Positions 13,645 through 22,013 of a DNA stretch of 24,820 bases are shown in pieces. The position numbers and the translations under genes were made by a program. The notes beneath the pieces were generated by a model, which ran no database searches, was not told the DNA's origin, and saw only the letters and a list, made by a program, of their open reading frames with translations. The stretch's first letter is position 1. Every line of letters starts with the position of its first letter. The stretch is from an uncultured Collinsella sp. (lineage in GTDB: Bacteria; Actinomycetota; Coriobacteriia; Coriobacteriales; Coriobacteriaceae), in assembly GCA_900549535.1 (NCBI GenBank), contig UROR01000021.1, positions 1 to 24,820 on the forward strand, given 5' to 3'.

Positions 13645-14427
13645 TTAGAAATCCAATCTCACGGGAATTCCCTGCGATGCCATATACTCTTTGACCTCAC
13701 GAATGCTGAAGGTTCCAAAGTGAAAGACGCTGGCCGCCAGCACGGCGTCGGCTTCGCCCTCGATCACGCCCTCGGCAAAATGCTCGAGCGTGCCCACGCC
13801 GCCGCTCGCGATGACGGGGATTGGCACCGCGCGCGCCACGGCGCGGGTGAGCGCCAAATCGAAGCCGGCCTTGGTGCCGTCGCGATCCATGCTGGTGAGC
13901 AAAATCTCACCGGCGCCGCGACGAGCCGCCTCCTCGGCCCACGCCACCGCATCGATACCCGTGGCGTTGCGACCGCCCGCCGTAAAGACCTCCCACTTAT
14001 CGGCGCCCGGCTCCCCGGGCAGGCCCACGCGCTTGGCATCGATCGCCACGACCACGGCCTGGCTGCCAAACGCCGCGGCGGCCTGGCTGATCAACGACGG
14101 ATCGCGCACGGCCGCCGAGTTGAGCGACACCTTGTCGGCGCCGGCGGCAACCATGGTCCGCATGCCCGCCAAGTCGCGGAAACCGCCGCCCACGGTATAG
14201 GGAATAGCGAGCTCCTCGGCCGCGTGTGCCGCCATCTCGATGGTCGTCGCGCGGTTGTCGCTCGTGGCGGTAATGTCCAGGAAGACGACCTCGTCCGCAC
14301 CCTCGCGGTCGTAGGCGCGGGCCAGCTCTACCGGGTCGCCAGCATCGCGCAGGCTCACAAAGTTGACGCCCTTGACCACGCGGCCGTCCTTAACATCCAG
14401 ACAGGGAATCACGCGTTTGGTAAGCAT
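13645..14427 (-). CDS. hisF: Imidazole glycerol phosphate synthase, cyclase subunit
   Basis: A 260-residue TIM barrel that with HisH makes imidazole glycerol phosphate and AICAR from PRFAR. Start MLTKRVIPCLDVKDGRVVKG carries catalytic Asp11; the second catalytic Asp is in VVVAIDAKR. Phosphate loops GGGFRD and IASGGVGTLEHF are present. The ATG at 14427 is chosen over longer in-frame starts because it matches the family N-terminus and has GGGGAGGAG just upstream, inside the end of hisA. Confidence 0.97.
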   Translation of the reverse strand: MLTKRVIPCLDVKDGRVVKGVNFVSLRDAGDPVELARAYDREGADEVVFLDITATSDNRATTIEMAAHAAEELAIPYTVGGGFRDLAGMRTMVAAGADKVSLNSAAVRDPSLISQAAAAFGSQAVVVAIDAKRVGLPGEPGADKWEVFTAGGRNATGIDAVAWAEEAARRGAGEILLTSMDRDGTKAGFDLALTRAVARAVPIPVIASGGVGTLEHFAEGVIEGEADAVLAASVFHFGTFSIREVKEYMASQGIPVRLDF

Positions 14428-14431
14428 GGGG

Positions 14432-15175
14432 CTACTCCTCCCCTCGGGCGGCGGCCAGCGCCTGGACCAGCGTAAAGTTGCCCTCGTAGAGCGCGCGACC
14501 GGTAATGGCACCTTCAATCGCGCCCTCACCCACCGCGGCCAGCGCACGGATATCATCGAGCGTCGAGATACCGCCCGACGCCACGACGGGAAAGCCCGCG
14601 ACCTCGGCCACATGGCGATACGCCGCCACATCGATGCCTGCCTGCATACCGTCGCGTGCGATGTCGGTATACACCAGATGCTTAAATCCCAGCTCGGAAA
14701 GCTGCGCCACGGCATCGTCGAGCACCACGCCCGCGCCGTCGCGCCAGCCATTCACCTTGACCTGGCCGTCGCGTGCGGCAATGTCAGCCACCAGCAGCTC
14801 GCCAAAGCCTTGGGCTGCCACCTCGGCAAAACCCGGCTCGGTCACCAGCACGGTGCCCAGCGCAATGCGGCGCGCACCATAGCCGGCCAACTCGTCGATG
14901 CGCGCGAGCGAGCGAACACCGCCGCCCACGTCCACGGACAGACCGTCGACGCCGCAGATAACCTTAATCGCCACCGAGTTGGCAGCGCACGCGTCCTCGT
15001 CCTCGCCAAAGGCCGCGGACAGGTCGACGACGTGCACCCAGCTTGCGCCCTGCTCGGCAAAGGAGTGGGCAACGGCCACGGGGTCGTCGGAATATACCTT
15101 GCAGCGGCTGCGGTCGCCACGCTCCAGGCGCACAACCTTGCCGCCGATCAGATCGATTGCGGGAAACAGGATCAT
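14432..15175 (-). CDS. hisA: ProFAR isomerase
   Basis: A 247-residue TIM barrel that isomerises ProFAR to PRFAR. MILFPAIDLIGGKVVRLERGD carries catalytic Asp8; VDVGGGVRSLARIDEL, VYTDIARDGMQAGID and VVASGGISTLDDI are the phosphate-binding and catalytic blocks. Because no trpF is visible, a dual HisA/TrpF (PriA) role, known in some Actinomycetota, cannot be ruled out. The ATG overlaps the hisH stop by four bases (ATGA). Confidence 0.95.
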   Translation of the reverse strand: MILFPAIDLIGGKVVRLERGDRSRCKVYSDDPVAVAHSFAEQGASWVHVVDLSAAFGEDEDACAANSVAIKVICGVDGLSVDVGGGVRSLARIDELAGYGARRIALGTVLVTEPGFAEVAAQGFGELLVADIAARDGQVKVNGWRDGAGVVLDDAVAQLSELGFKHLVYTDIARDGMQAGIDVAAYRHVAEVAGFPVVASGGISTLDDIRALAAVGEGAIEGAITGRALYEGNFTLVQALAAARGEE

Positions 15176-15873
15176 CGGCCAACCTCCTCGGCGATACTGA
15201 CGAAGTTCTTAAGGATGCGCTGACCCAGCGCGGAGGATTTCTCGGGATGGAACTGACAGCCCCACACGTTGCCATGGCGCACGATGCACGGGAAGCTCCG
15301 CGTATAGTGCGTGCGCGCCAGCACATCGGCGGCATCGGCGTCGTCGGCCACCGCGTAGCTGTGGGTGAAATACATGTTGGCGCCCTCGGCAAAACCGGCA
15401 AGCAGCGGATCGGCCGCACCGGCGGGCGTCATGTGCACCTGGTCCCAGCCCACGTGCGGCACCTTCAGGCGGCTCGACTCCAAGCGCGTGCACGAACCGC
15501 GCATAATACCCAGGCCATCGACCCAGGGACCGTCAGCCTGCTCGGAGGCATCGTCGTCCGCGTCCGCACCCTCGTCCGCCGGCACGCCCTCGTTGCCGCG
15601 CTCAAAAAATAGCTGAAGGCCCAGGCAGATGCCGAGCAGCGGAGTTCCGGCGGCAACGGCGTCGAGCACCGCGTCCGCCTCGCCGCTCTGGCGCATAAAG
15701 GCGATCGCGTCATAGAACGCGCCCACGCCCGGAATGACCAGGCCGTCGGCGTTGCGGATCTGCTCCGGATCGTCCGACGTGCAGGCAGCGGCACCGGCGC
15801 GCGCAAGCCCACGCACGACGCTCGACAAGTTGCCCTTGTGGTAGTCGACCACCACGATCTTCGGTTCGCCCAC
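15172..15873 (-). CDS. hisH: Imidazole glycerol phosphate synthase, glutamine amidotransferase subunit
   Basis: A 233-residue class I amidotransferase supplying ammonia to HisF. The nucleophile is Cys83 in LLGICLGLQLFFERG; HIS/Glu partners are in CQFHPEKSS near the C-terminus. An acidic insert (ADEGADADDDASEQADG, about residues 99-115) follows the nucleophile block and is unusual for HisH. The GTG at 15873 is preferred: it gives the family start VGEPKIVVVDYHKGN and has AGGAGGGG 5 nt upstream. Another GTG at 15909 lies inside the upstream hairpin and lacks a ribosome site. Confidence 0.94.
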   Translation of the reverse strand: MGEPKIVVVDYHKGNLSSVVRGLARAGAAACTSDDPEQIRNADGLVIPGVGAFYDAIAFMRQSGEADAVLDAVAAGTPLLGICLGLQLFFERGNEGVPADEGADADDDASEQADGPWVDGLGIMRGSCTRLESSRLKVPHVGWDQVHMTPAGAADPLLAGFAEGANMYFTHSYAVADDADAADVLARTHYTRSFPCIVRHGNVWGCQFHPEKSSALGQRILKNFVSIAEEVGR

Positions 15874-15898
15874 GCGACCCCTCCTCTTCTCATCATCC

Positions 15899-15939
15899 AA
15901 AACCACCACAAAGGTGCCTGTCCCCTTTGTGGTGGTTTT
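15899..15939. repeat. Hairpin with CCTGTCC loop inside the his operon
   Basis: Arms AAAACCACCACAAAGG (15899-15914) and CCTTTGTGGTGGTTTT (15924-15939) are perfect 16-bp complements around TGCCTGTCC. Each strand ends in a short T-run, so it could act as a weak bidirectional terminator. It splits hisB from hisH in the only large gap within the hisCBHAFI part of the operon. The word CCTGTCCCC is shared with 12704-12738. Confidence 0.85.
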
Positions 15940-15962
15940 TGCCCTTACGGCGGTTGCAGCGG

Positions 15963-16550
15963 TTACAGTGAGCCCTTGGTGCTGGGGATGCCCTGCACAC
16001 GGGGATCGAGCTCGCAGGCGTGGCGCATCGTGCGGCCCACGGCCTTAAAGGCGGCCTCGATAATGTGATGCGAGTTGCCGCCCGCCAGCTCGCGCACGTG
16101 CAGCGTAAGTTTGGCATCGCGCGCAAAGGCATAGAAGAACTCGACAGCCAGCTCGGTATCGAAGCTGCCCACGCGCTCGGTCGGCACGGGCAGCTCGCAG
16201 TAGGCCTGGCCGCGACCCGAAATGTCCACGGCGGCCATCACGAGCGTCTCGTCCATGGCGATCGCCGCATCGGCAAAGCGCGTAATACCCGCTTTGTCGC
16301 CCAGCGCCCGGCAAAACGCCTCGCCCAGCACAATGCCCGTGTCCTCGACGGTATGGTGCGCATCGACTTCCACATCGCCTACCGCATGCACCGTCAAATC
16401 GAACAGGCCATGGCGGCCAAAGGCGTTGAGCATGTGGTCGAAAAACGGCACGCCGGTCGAGATATCGCACGTACCGGTTCCATCCAGGTCGAGTTTGACG
16501 ACAATGTCGGTCTCCCCCGTCTTGCGGGTCACCTCGGCATAACGGCCCAT
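15963..16550 (-). CDS. hisB: Imidazoleglycerol-phosphate dehydratase
   Basis: A 195-residue monofunctional IGPD (no fused phosphatase) that forms imidazole acetol phosphate. Manganese-binding blocks are FFDHMLNAFGRHG, DAHHTVEDTGIVLGEAF, and NSHHIIEAAFKAVGRT; the C-terminus ends with the typical IPSTKGSL. The missing phosphatase activity is supplied by the PHP protein at 11675. The ATG directly follows the hisC stop. Confidence 0.97.
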   Translation of the reverse strand: MGRYAEVTRKTGETDIVVKLDLDGTGTCDISTGVPFFDHMLNAFGRHGLFDLTVHAVGDVEVDAHHTVEDTGIVLGEAFCRALGDKAGITRFADAAIAMDETLVMAAVDISGRGQAYCELPVPTERVGSFDTELAVEFFYAFARDAKLTLHVRELAGGNSHHIIEAAFKAVGRTMRHACELDPRVQGIPSTKGSL

Positions 16551-17666
16551 CTAGATCTCCTCCTTCACCAGCACGGCAAACGCAGCCAGTACCTCATCGT
16601 TTTCCTGCGGCGTGCCCACGGTAATGCGCAGACAGTCCGCAAGCCCCGGCGCACAGCTAAAGTCGCGCACCAAAATCGAATACTCGTCGCGTAGGCGCTC
16701 GCGCACGCGCGTGGCATGCGGCGTACGCACGAGCACAAAGTTCGCCGCGCTCGGCCATGCCTCCACGGGCAGGCCCTCGGTAGCCATCGCGCGCAGGGCG
16801 CACAGCTCGCGCTCGCGCTCGGATGCGACCTGCGCCACCACAGGTGCATACGCATCGCGCGCACGCACGCAGGCAAGTGCTGCCGCCTGGCTCAGCACGT
16901 TAACTGAATAGATCTGGCGAATCGCCGCGAACACGTCGATGACTTCCGGCGCCGCGATCACGTAACCCAGACGCGTACCGGCAGCGCCAAACGCCTTGGA
17001 CAACGTATGCAGAATCACCAGGTTGGGATGCTCGGCAATAAGCCCCTGCGCCGTGATGGCCGCGCCAAACGAATCGTCGGCAAACTCAACGTAGGCCTCG
17101 TCGACCATCACCATGCCGGGGCACGCATCGCACAGGGCCGCGACAAAGTCGAGCGGTGCCACGTCACCCGTAGGATTGTTGGGCGAGGTCACGATCGCTA
17201 GGTTGCACTCGGGCGCCGCTGCGAGCACAGCCGCTTGGTCGAGCCTAAAGGTCGCCGGGTCGCGCCACACATCGCGCACCTCGGTCTGACAGAGCGACGC
17301 AAAGAACGCGTACTCGCTAAAGCACGGCGGGCAGTTGAGCAGGGTCCGTCCCGCGCCGCCAAACGCCAGCAGGTAGTTATAGAGCAGCTCGTCGCCGCCA
17401 TTGCCCACGCAGATGTTCTCGCGCGCCACGCCATGCCAAGTGGCCAGCTCGTCGCGCAGGTCGTTGGACATGGGATCGGGATAGCGATTGAGCGGGGTGG
17501 CGGCAAGCGCCGCATCGACCGCCTCGCGCACGCCGGCAGGCACGGGATAAGTGTTCTCGTTGGCCGAAAGGTTGATGCGCGTGGGCGTGAAGTTGGGATC
17601 GTAGGACTCAATGCCGGCCAGATAGGGCTGGACGAGCTCCTTCATGCGCGGCGTGAGTTCGGCCAT
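16551..17666 (-). CDS. hisC: Histidinol-phosphate aminotransferase
   Basis: A 371-residue fold-type I PLP enzyme that aminates imidazole acetol phosphate. The PLP lysine is Lys224 in HTLSKAFGAAGTRLG; other motifs are INLSANENTYPVP, NGGDELL, TSPNNPTGD and VDEAYVEF. The ATG at 17666 is used because it has AAGGAGG 7 nt upstream and yields the family N-terminus; it overlaps the end of hisD by a few bases. A longer in-frame start at 17699 would lie inside hisD without a better site. Confidence 0.96.
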   Translation of the reverse strand: MAELTPRMKELVQPYLAGIESYDPNFTPTRINLSANENTYPVPAGVREAVDAALAATPLNRYPDPMSNDLRDELATWHGVARENICVGNGGDELLYNYLLAFGGAGRTLLNCPPCFSEYAFFASLCQTEVRDVWRDPATFRLDQAAVLAAAPECNLAIVTSPNNPTGDVAPLDFVAALCDACPGMVMVDEAYVEFADDSFGAAITAQGLIAEHPNLVILHTLSKAFGAAGTRLGYVIAAPEVIDVFAAIRQIYSVNVLSQAAALACVRARDAYAPVVAQVASERERELCALRAMATEGLPVEAWPSAANFVLVRTPHATRVRERLRDEYSILVRDFSCAPGLADCLRITVGTPQENDEVLAAFAVLVKEEI

Positions 17667-17667
17667 A

Positions 17668-19104
17668 TTAGACCTCCTTGCCGGTTGTGCCAGCGCCATC
17701 TGCGCTTGCAGCCGCCAGGTTCACGCCCTCGGCAACCGTCTCCACAGCGTCGCCCGGCCAGGCAACCTTGGTCAGGTCGGCCGCGGCGAGCGACTCGGCG
17801 CTCACGGCATCCTCGCCCTGCTCCAACACGCGGCGACGCAGTGCGGCCGAAAGCGCGTGTGCCCACAGGCCCTCGGCCTCGGCCAGGCGCTGCGTAGCGG
17901 GAGCGTCGGAGAGCAGGCCCTCAGGCGTATAGCAAATGACACTCGAGCGCTTGACGAACTCCTCCACCGAAAGCGGGTTGGAGAACATGGCCGTGCCGCC
18001 GGTCGGCAGCGTGTGGTTGGGGCCGGCAACATAATCGCCGAGCGGCTCGGAGCTCCAAGCGCCCACAAAGATGGCGCCGGCGTTGCGAATGCCGCCGAGC
18101 AGGCCCATCGCATCCTTGCAGTGCAGCTCAAGGTGCTCGGGCGCCACGGTGTTCACGGCCTCGACGGCGGCAGCCATGTCGGCGGCCACCACGATGGTGC
18201 CTTCATTGTCAAGCGAAGCACGCGTAATTTCGGCGCGTGGCGACTGCGCTACCAGGATGTCGATACCCGCCTCGACCACACGCGCAAACTGCTCGTCGCA
18301 GGTCACCAGATAGCAGGCTGCCAGCGGGTCGTGCTCGGCCTGGGCCATCAGGTCGGCCGCGACCACCATAGGCTTGGCCGTGGCATCGGCCAGCACGCAG
18401 ACCTCGGAGGGCCCGGCGACCATATCGATACCCACGTCACCCGAGACAATCTGCTTGGCAGCGGCGACAAAGGCGTTGCCCGGGCCGGTAATCTTGTCGA
18501 CACGCGGAATGGTCTCGGTACCGTACGCCAGCGCGGCCACGGCCTGGGCGCCGCCCACCATATAGATCTCGTCCACGCCGCCGAGCTTGGCGGCCGCGAG
18601 CGTATACGGGCTAATCAGTCCATCCTTTTGCGGCGGGGTTACCATGACCACGCGTTTGACGCCGGCCACCTTGGCGGGAATGGCGTTCATAAGCACCGTG
18701 GAGGGGTACTGCGCACGACCGCCCGGCACATAGATGCCGGCCGCAGCAAGCGGGGTCACCTTAACGCCGAGCATCGTGCCGTCCGGGCGCGTGGTAAACC
18801 AGCTCTGCTCGACCTCGCGCTGGTGGAACTCGCGAATCTGACGTGCAGCCTTCTCGAGCGCCGTGACAAAAGCGGGCTCGAGGCCTTCGAGCGCGGCATC
18901 GATCTGCTCTTGCGGCAGACGGAAGCTCTGCAGTTCAACGCCGTCAAAACGCTGACAGTAATCGCGCACCGCAGCATCGCCGTTGGCACGCACGTTGGCC
19001 ACGATATCGCGGGCGGCGTCGACGATGTTTTGCGGCAGCACGCCCTTGCGGTTGAGCTGGTTGGTAACGAGGCGCTCACCGGGAGCAAGCTTGATGGTCT
19101 TCAT
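17668..19104 (-). CDS. hisD: Histidinol dehydrogenase
   Basis: A 478-residue zinc enzyme carrying out the last two NAD-dependent oxidations to histidine. Hallmarks are IYVPGGRAQYPSTVLMNAIPAKVAGV, ITGPGNAFVAAAKQIV, DMVAGPSEV, the zinc-ligand block DLMAQAEHDP, and NHTLPTGGTAMFSNPLSVEEF. About 25 extra Ala/Gly-rich residues form the tail. The start at 19104 has AGGGG upstream. The gap of 104 nt from the hisZG stop contains no obvious promoter. Confidence 0.97.
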   Translation of the reverse strand: MKTIKLAPGERLVTNQLNRKGVLPQNIVDAARDIVANVRANGDAAVRDYCQRFDGVELQSFRLPQEQIDAALEGLEPAFVTALEKAARQIREFHQREVEQSWFTTRPDGTMLGVKVTPLAAAGIYVPGGRAQYPSTVLMNAIPAKVAGVKRVVMVTPPQKDGLISPYTLAAAKLGGVDEIYMVGGAQAVAALAYGTETIPRVDKITGPGNAFVAAAKQIVSGDVGIDMVAGPSEVCVLADATAKPMVVAADLMAQAEHDPLAACYLVTCDEQFARVVEAGIDILVAQSPRAEITRASLDNEGTIVVAADMAAAVEAVNTVAPEHLELHCKDAMGLLGGIRNAGAIFVGAWSSEPLGDYVAGPNHTLPTGGTAMFSNPLSVEEFVKRSSVICYTPEGLLSDAPATQRLAEAEGLWAHALSAALRRRVLEQGEDAVSAESLAAADLTKVAWPGDAVETVAEGVNLAAASADGAGTTGKEV

Positions 19105-19208
19105 TTCGGTATCCCCTATCGGTTGAGGTTGTGCTTGAAAAACGAGATGCCGGGCAGCGGCACCAATCGGTCCGCAGCCCGGATATGGGGCGCCCGTGCG
19201 CGCTCGCG

Positions 19209-20924
19209 CTATTGTGCCGAGCCCGCGACGGGCTCAAAATGCTTGTCCTTCACGGCGGCCGCCAGGCGATCGGCCAGGTTGCGAACGCGCGGATCCAGGC
19301 GCGCGGCACCCGGGTTGACGAAGAAGCGGGCCGTGCAGTCCATAATACGGCCGGTGATGACCAGGTCGTTGTCGCGCAGCGTGGCACCCGTGGCGGTAAT
19401 GTCCACGATGCGGTCGGTCATGCCAACGATGGGGCCCAACTCAATATTGCCGTGCAGCGAAACGATGTCGGCATTCACGCCACGCTCGGCATACCAAGCG
19501 CTCGCGATGCGCGGGTACTTGGTGGCCACGCGAAGAGAACCGCGGCGGGCATAGTTGCGCTCGGCCTGGCCAGCGCGCCATGCGGGCTCCGCCTCGATAA
19601 ACGTGCACAGGCCGTAGCCCAGATCGACCAGCTGCAGCAGGTTAAGGTCGGCCTCGATAAGCGAATCCCAGCCGCAGATGCCGCAATCGGCACCACCGCA
19701 GCCCACAAAGGCGGGCGCATCGCTGGGGCGCACAATGACAAACTCGATATCGCCGACCGTGCCCTCGCCAGCGTGTGTGTCGCGGCCGCGCACGATGAGG
19801 TGACGACCGGGATCGCGCAGCTCCGAGACATCCAAGCCCGCGGCCTCGAGCACGTCGAGCGTGTCGGCCTTGAGCGAGCCCTTGGGCACGGCAATGCGCA
19901 GCGGACCCTCGGTGCCGCGACCCACGGCATGGTCACCATCGGAAGCAGCGTCCTCGGCCGAGGTGCGCGCGGCCTCCAGACGCTCGAGCGAAAAGGCGAA
20001 GCCCGCCGCCGGCACCTCGATGCCGTCGCCAAATGCGCCGGTAAAGATGGAGTCGTAGCGTCCGCCCGAACCGACCGGATCGGGCAGGCCACCGGCATAG
20101 GCCTTAAAGACCAGGCCCGTGTAGTAATCAAACGAGTTCATGATGGAGAAGTCGAAGGACAGCACCTGGGCGTCCTCGGGAGCCAGGCCCTCGACCAGGG
20201 CGCGCAGCTCGCGCGTGAGCGGCGCGACAATGCCCGCCGCCGTCAGCAGCGCGTCGACGCGGTCGAGTACCTCGGCGCCGCCGTGCAAGCGCGGCAGCGC
20301 TCTATTGGCAGCCTTGACGGCCTCGGGCTCGGCGCTTGCCGCCACACGGGCATCGAGGCCCACAAAGTCGTTGGCGTGCACGCAACGCAATGCCTCGGCA
20401 GCCAGTTCGCGATCCCCACAGGCCGCGAGCAGCTCCTTAAACGGACGCACGCTACCTGCGATAATGCGCGCATCGGGCAGTGCCAGCTTGCGCACGGCCT
20501 CGGCCACCAGCGAGACGATCTCGACATCGCCCGTGGTATCGCCCGCACCGATAAGCTCAAAGCCCAGCTGCGTAAACTGACGCGAGCCACCGGCATTGCG
20601 CTGACACTCGCGGACCACCGGCGCCTCATAGCGCAGGCGCAGCGGCAGATCGGCCGCGCGCATGCGAGTCGAAACCAGGCGAACGATCGGCAGCGTGTTG
20701 TCGGGACGGACCACCAGCAGGCGACCGTCGTCATCAAAAAGCTTGAACGGCGTGTCCGCGATGCGGCCGCCTTCCTCGAGCGAACCCTTGTCCTCGAGCA
20801 GCGGCGTCTCGACCGGCAGGTAATGATGCTCCCTAAAGCAGCCCTTCACCGTCAGCGCAATCTCCTCGCGCGCCTGAGCCTCCTCGGGCAATATGTCCCG
20901 GAATCCCCACGGTGTGGCCGTCAT
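19209..20924 (-). CDS. hisZG: Fused ATP phosphoribosyltransferase: HisZ regulatory plus short-form HisG
   Basis: A 571-residue fusion. Residues 1-320 are HisZ, the HisRS-like regulatory subunit: GFRDILPEEA, ETPLLEDKG, VRPDNTLPIVRLVSTR, RYEAPVVRECQ, and GSGGRYDSI. A 20-residue linker rich in Ser, Asp and Gly follows. Residues 341-571 are HisG of the short catalytic form (LRIAVPKGSLKADTLDVLEAAG; CGGADCGICGWDSL; ATKYPRIAS; VDITATGATLRDNDL) lacking the C-terminal ACT-like regulatory domain of long HisG. Short HisG needs HisZ for activity, so the fusion fixes a 1:1 ratio. It starts the operon and commits ATP and PRPP to histidine. A Shine-Dalgarno GAGGAGG precedes the ATG at 20924. Confidence 0.95.
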   Translation of the reverse strand: MTATPWGFRDILPEEAQAREEIALTVKGCFREHHYLPVETPLLEDKGSLEEGGRIADTPFKLFDDDGRLLVVRPDNTLPIVRLVSTRMRAADLPLRLRYEAPVVRECQRNAGGSRQFTQLGFELIGAGDTTGDVEIVSLVAEAVRKLALPDARIIAGSVRPFKELLAACGDRELAAEALRCVHANDFVGLDARVAASAEPEAVKAANRALPRLHGGAEVLDRVDALLTAAGIVAPLTRELRALVEGLAPEDAQVLSFDFSIMNSFDYYTGLVFKAYAGGLPDPVGSGGRYDSIFTGAFGDGIEVPAAGFAFSLERLEAARTSAEDAASDGDHAVGRGTEGPLRIAVPKGSLKADTLDVLEAAGLDVSELRDPGRHLIVRGRDTHAGEGTVGDIEFVIVRPSDAPAFVGCGGADCGICGWDSLIEADLNLLQLVDLGYGLCTFIEAEPAWRAGQAERNYARRGSLRVATKYPRIASAWYAERGVNADIVSLHGNIELGPIVGMTDRIVDITATGATLRDNDLVITGRIMDCTARFFVNPGAARLDPRVRNLADRLAAAVKDKHFEPVAGSAQ

Positions 20925-20960
20925 CTGGTGAGCCTCCTCATGCTGTGTTTCATATAGAAC

Positions 20961-20990
20961 AGAAGACCGGCAGAGCTCCGCCGGTCTTCT
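20961..20990 (-). terminator. Perfect 11-bp hairpin in the his leader or after the epimerase gene
   Basis: AGAAGACCGGC and GCCGGTCTTCT enclose an 8-nt loop. On the minus strand it is followed by TGTTCTATAT, a modest U-rich tail. Only 36 nt separate it from hisZG, too few for a separate promoter, so it is either a read-through terminator or an attenuator-like leader hairpin of the his operon. Confidence 0.5.
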
Positions 20991-21093
20991 GGGTACTTTA
21001 GCATACTAGAGTGCTTGCGGGGAAAATCCGTCGCAGCCGCTCACACCGTATTCATTTGGAAACATAGGGCAGATCGCCGCAACCCAAACCCGC

Positions 21094-21930
21094 CTAGGCG
21101 CCAATCGCACGACGATACTCTGCCATTACCTGCGCATCGGCAGCTGCGGGGTCGGCGAAATAGCGCCCGTCATAGGTCTCGGCCGAAACAACTCCGCGAT
21201 AGCCGCGCGCCACCAGCCTATCCAGGTCGGCGCGCATATCGCGGTCGCCGTCACCCCAGGCAAGATGCGTCGTGCCATCTGCCGCAACATCGACAAAATG
21301 CACGTGGGCGACATCATCGCCAAGCAGATCGAAATAATCGTCGATGGTATCCCCTGCCACCGCCATAGCGCCCAAATCCAGACACGCCTTAAGTGCCGGA
21401 TGATCAACTGCCTCGATCATGCGCTTCGTGTCGACCGCCGAGTTCACGATCATCGACTCAACCGGCTGTAGGGCCTCGAGCACCAGTCGCACGCCGCGCT
21501 CTCCCGCATGCTCGGCAATCGCACGCAGCATCGAGGCGCTGCGACCCCACGCGTCCTCGATCGGCTCGTTCAAAAATGCCCAGCCGCTCGAGACCATGAC
21601 CTGCTCGGCTCCAAGTTCCGCCGCGATATCCACAACGTTCTTAAAGTACGCGAGCGTGCGGGCACGCGCCTCATTCCCACGCGCCGCGATATTCCACGGC
21701 TTGGGGTTGTTCTGTTCGGGACAAAGCCCCACAATCCGAACCCCATACCGCTGCGACAGCTCCCGCACCTGCTCGAGCGAATCGTATCCATGGCAATCGA
21801 CATACAGATGCATCGCCCCGGTCCAAAGCTCGCAACACGTGTAGCCCGAGGCCGCTGCCGAAGAAAAGAATTCCTCAAGGTCAAAATAACGATGGCTGAT
21901 ATTCATGACGGCAAGCTGCGGATACTCCAT
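21094..21930 (-). CDS. Sugar phosphate isomerase/epimerase, FrlC-like TIM barrel
   Basis: A 278-residue xylose-isomerase-like TIM barrel (AP endonuclease 2 family). Metal-ligand positions are visible as Glu in LVLEALQPVES, Asp in KACLDLGAM, His in HVHFVD and Glu in VVSAETYDGR. Its closest functional match by pattern is fructoselysine 3-epimerase (IVGLCPEQNNPKPWNIA resembles the FrlC block GYTPETNGYPYN). It ends an operon with mannose-type PTS genes and a SIS deglycase, consistent with Amadori-product metabolism. ATG 21930 is preferred over GTG 21939, which would overlap its own Shine-Dalgarno (GAAAGG). Confidence 0.82.
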   Translation of the reverse strand: MEYPQLAVMNISHRYFDLEEFFSSAAASGYTCCELWTGAMHLYVDCHGYDSLEQVRELSQRYGVRIVGLCPEQNNPKPWNIAARGNEARARTLAYFKNVVDIAAELGAEQVMVSSGWAFLNEPIEDAWGRSASMLRAIAEHAGERGVRLVLEALQPVESMIVNSAVDTKRMIEAVDHPALKACLDLGAMAVAGDTIDDYFDLLGDDVAHVHFVDVAADGTTHLAWGDGDRDMRADLDRLVARGYRGVVSAETYDGRYFADPAAADAQVMAEYRRAIGA

Positions 21931-21947
21931 CTTGTCCACCTTTCGGC

Positions 21948-21981
21948 AAAAGGGCGCCGCAGCACAGTGTGCGCGACGCCC
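21948..21981 (-). terminator. Terminator-like hairpin between PTS IID and the epimerase gene
   Basis: On the minus strand GGGCGTCGC pairs with GCGGCGCCC (one G-U), with an inner GCACA/TGTGC stem, and is followed by TTTT. The short T-run suggests partial termination, reducing epimerase expression relative to the PTS. Confidence 0.65.
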
Positions 21982-22013
21982 CCTCTTACATTATTCTCAT
22001 TATGACGGATGCC

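Noticed and set aside
17644..19554. Long open frame (over 600 codons) on the plus strand opposite hisD and the end of hisZG
   Set aside because: It is a mirror of GC-rich codon bias. No ribosome site, repetitive His/Gly/Arg composition, and the minus strand encodes clear enzymes.
19131..20957. Open frame of about 600 codons opposite hisZG
   Set aside because: Antisense shadow; composition dominated by Arg, Ala, Gly and His, no family motif.
20925..21093. Possible T-box or His-rich leader peptide before hisZG
   Set aside because: No TGGTACCGCG-like T-box motif and no short ORF with consecutive histidine codons was seen; the region is also short for a T-box.
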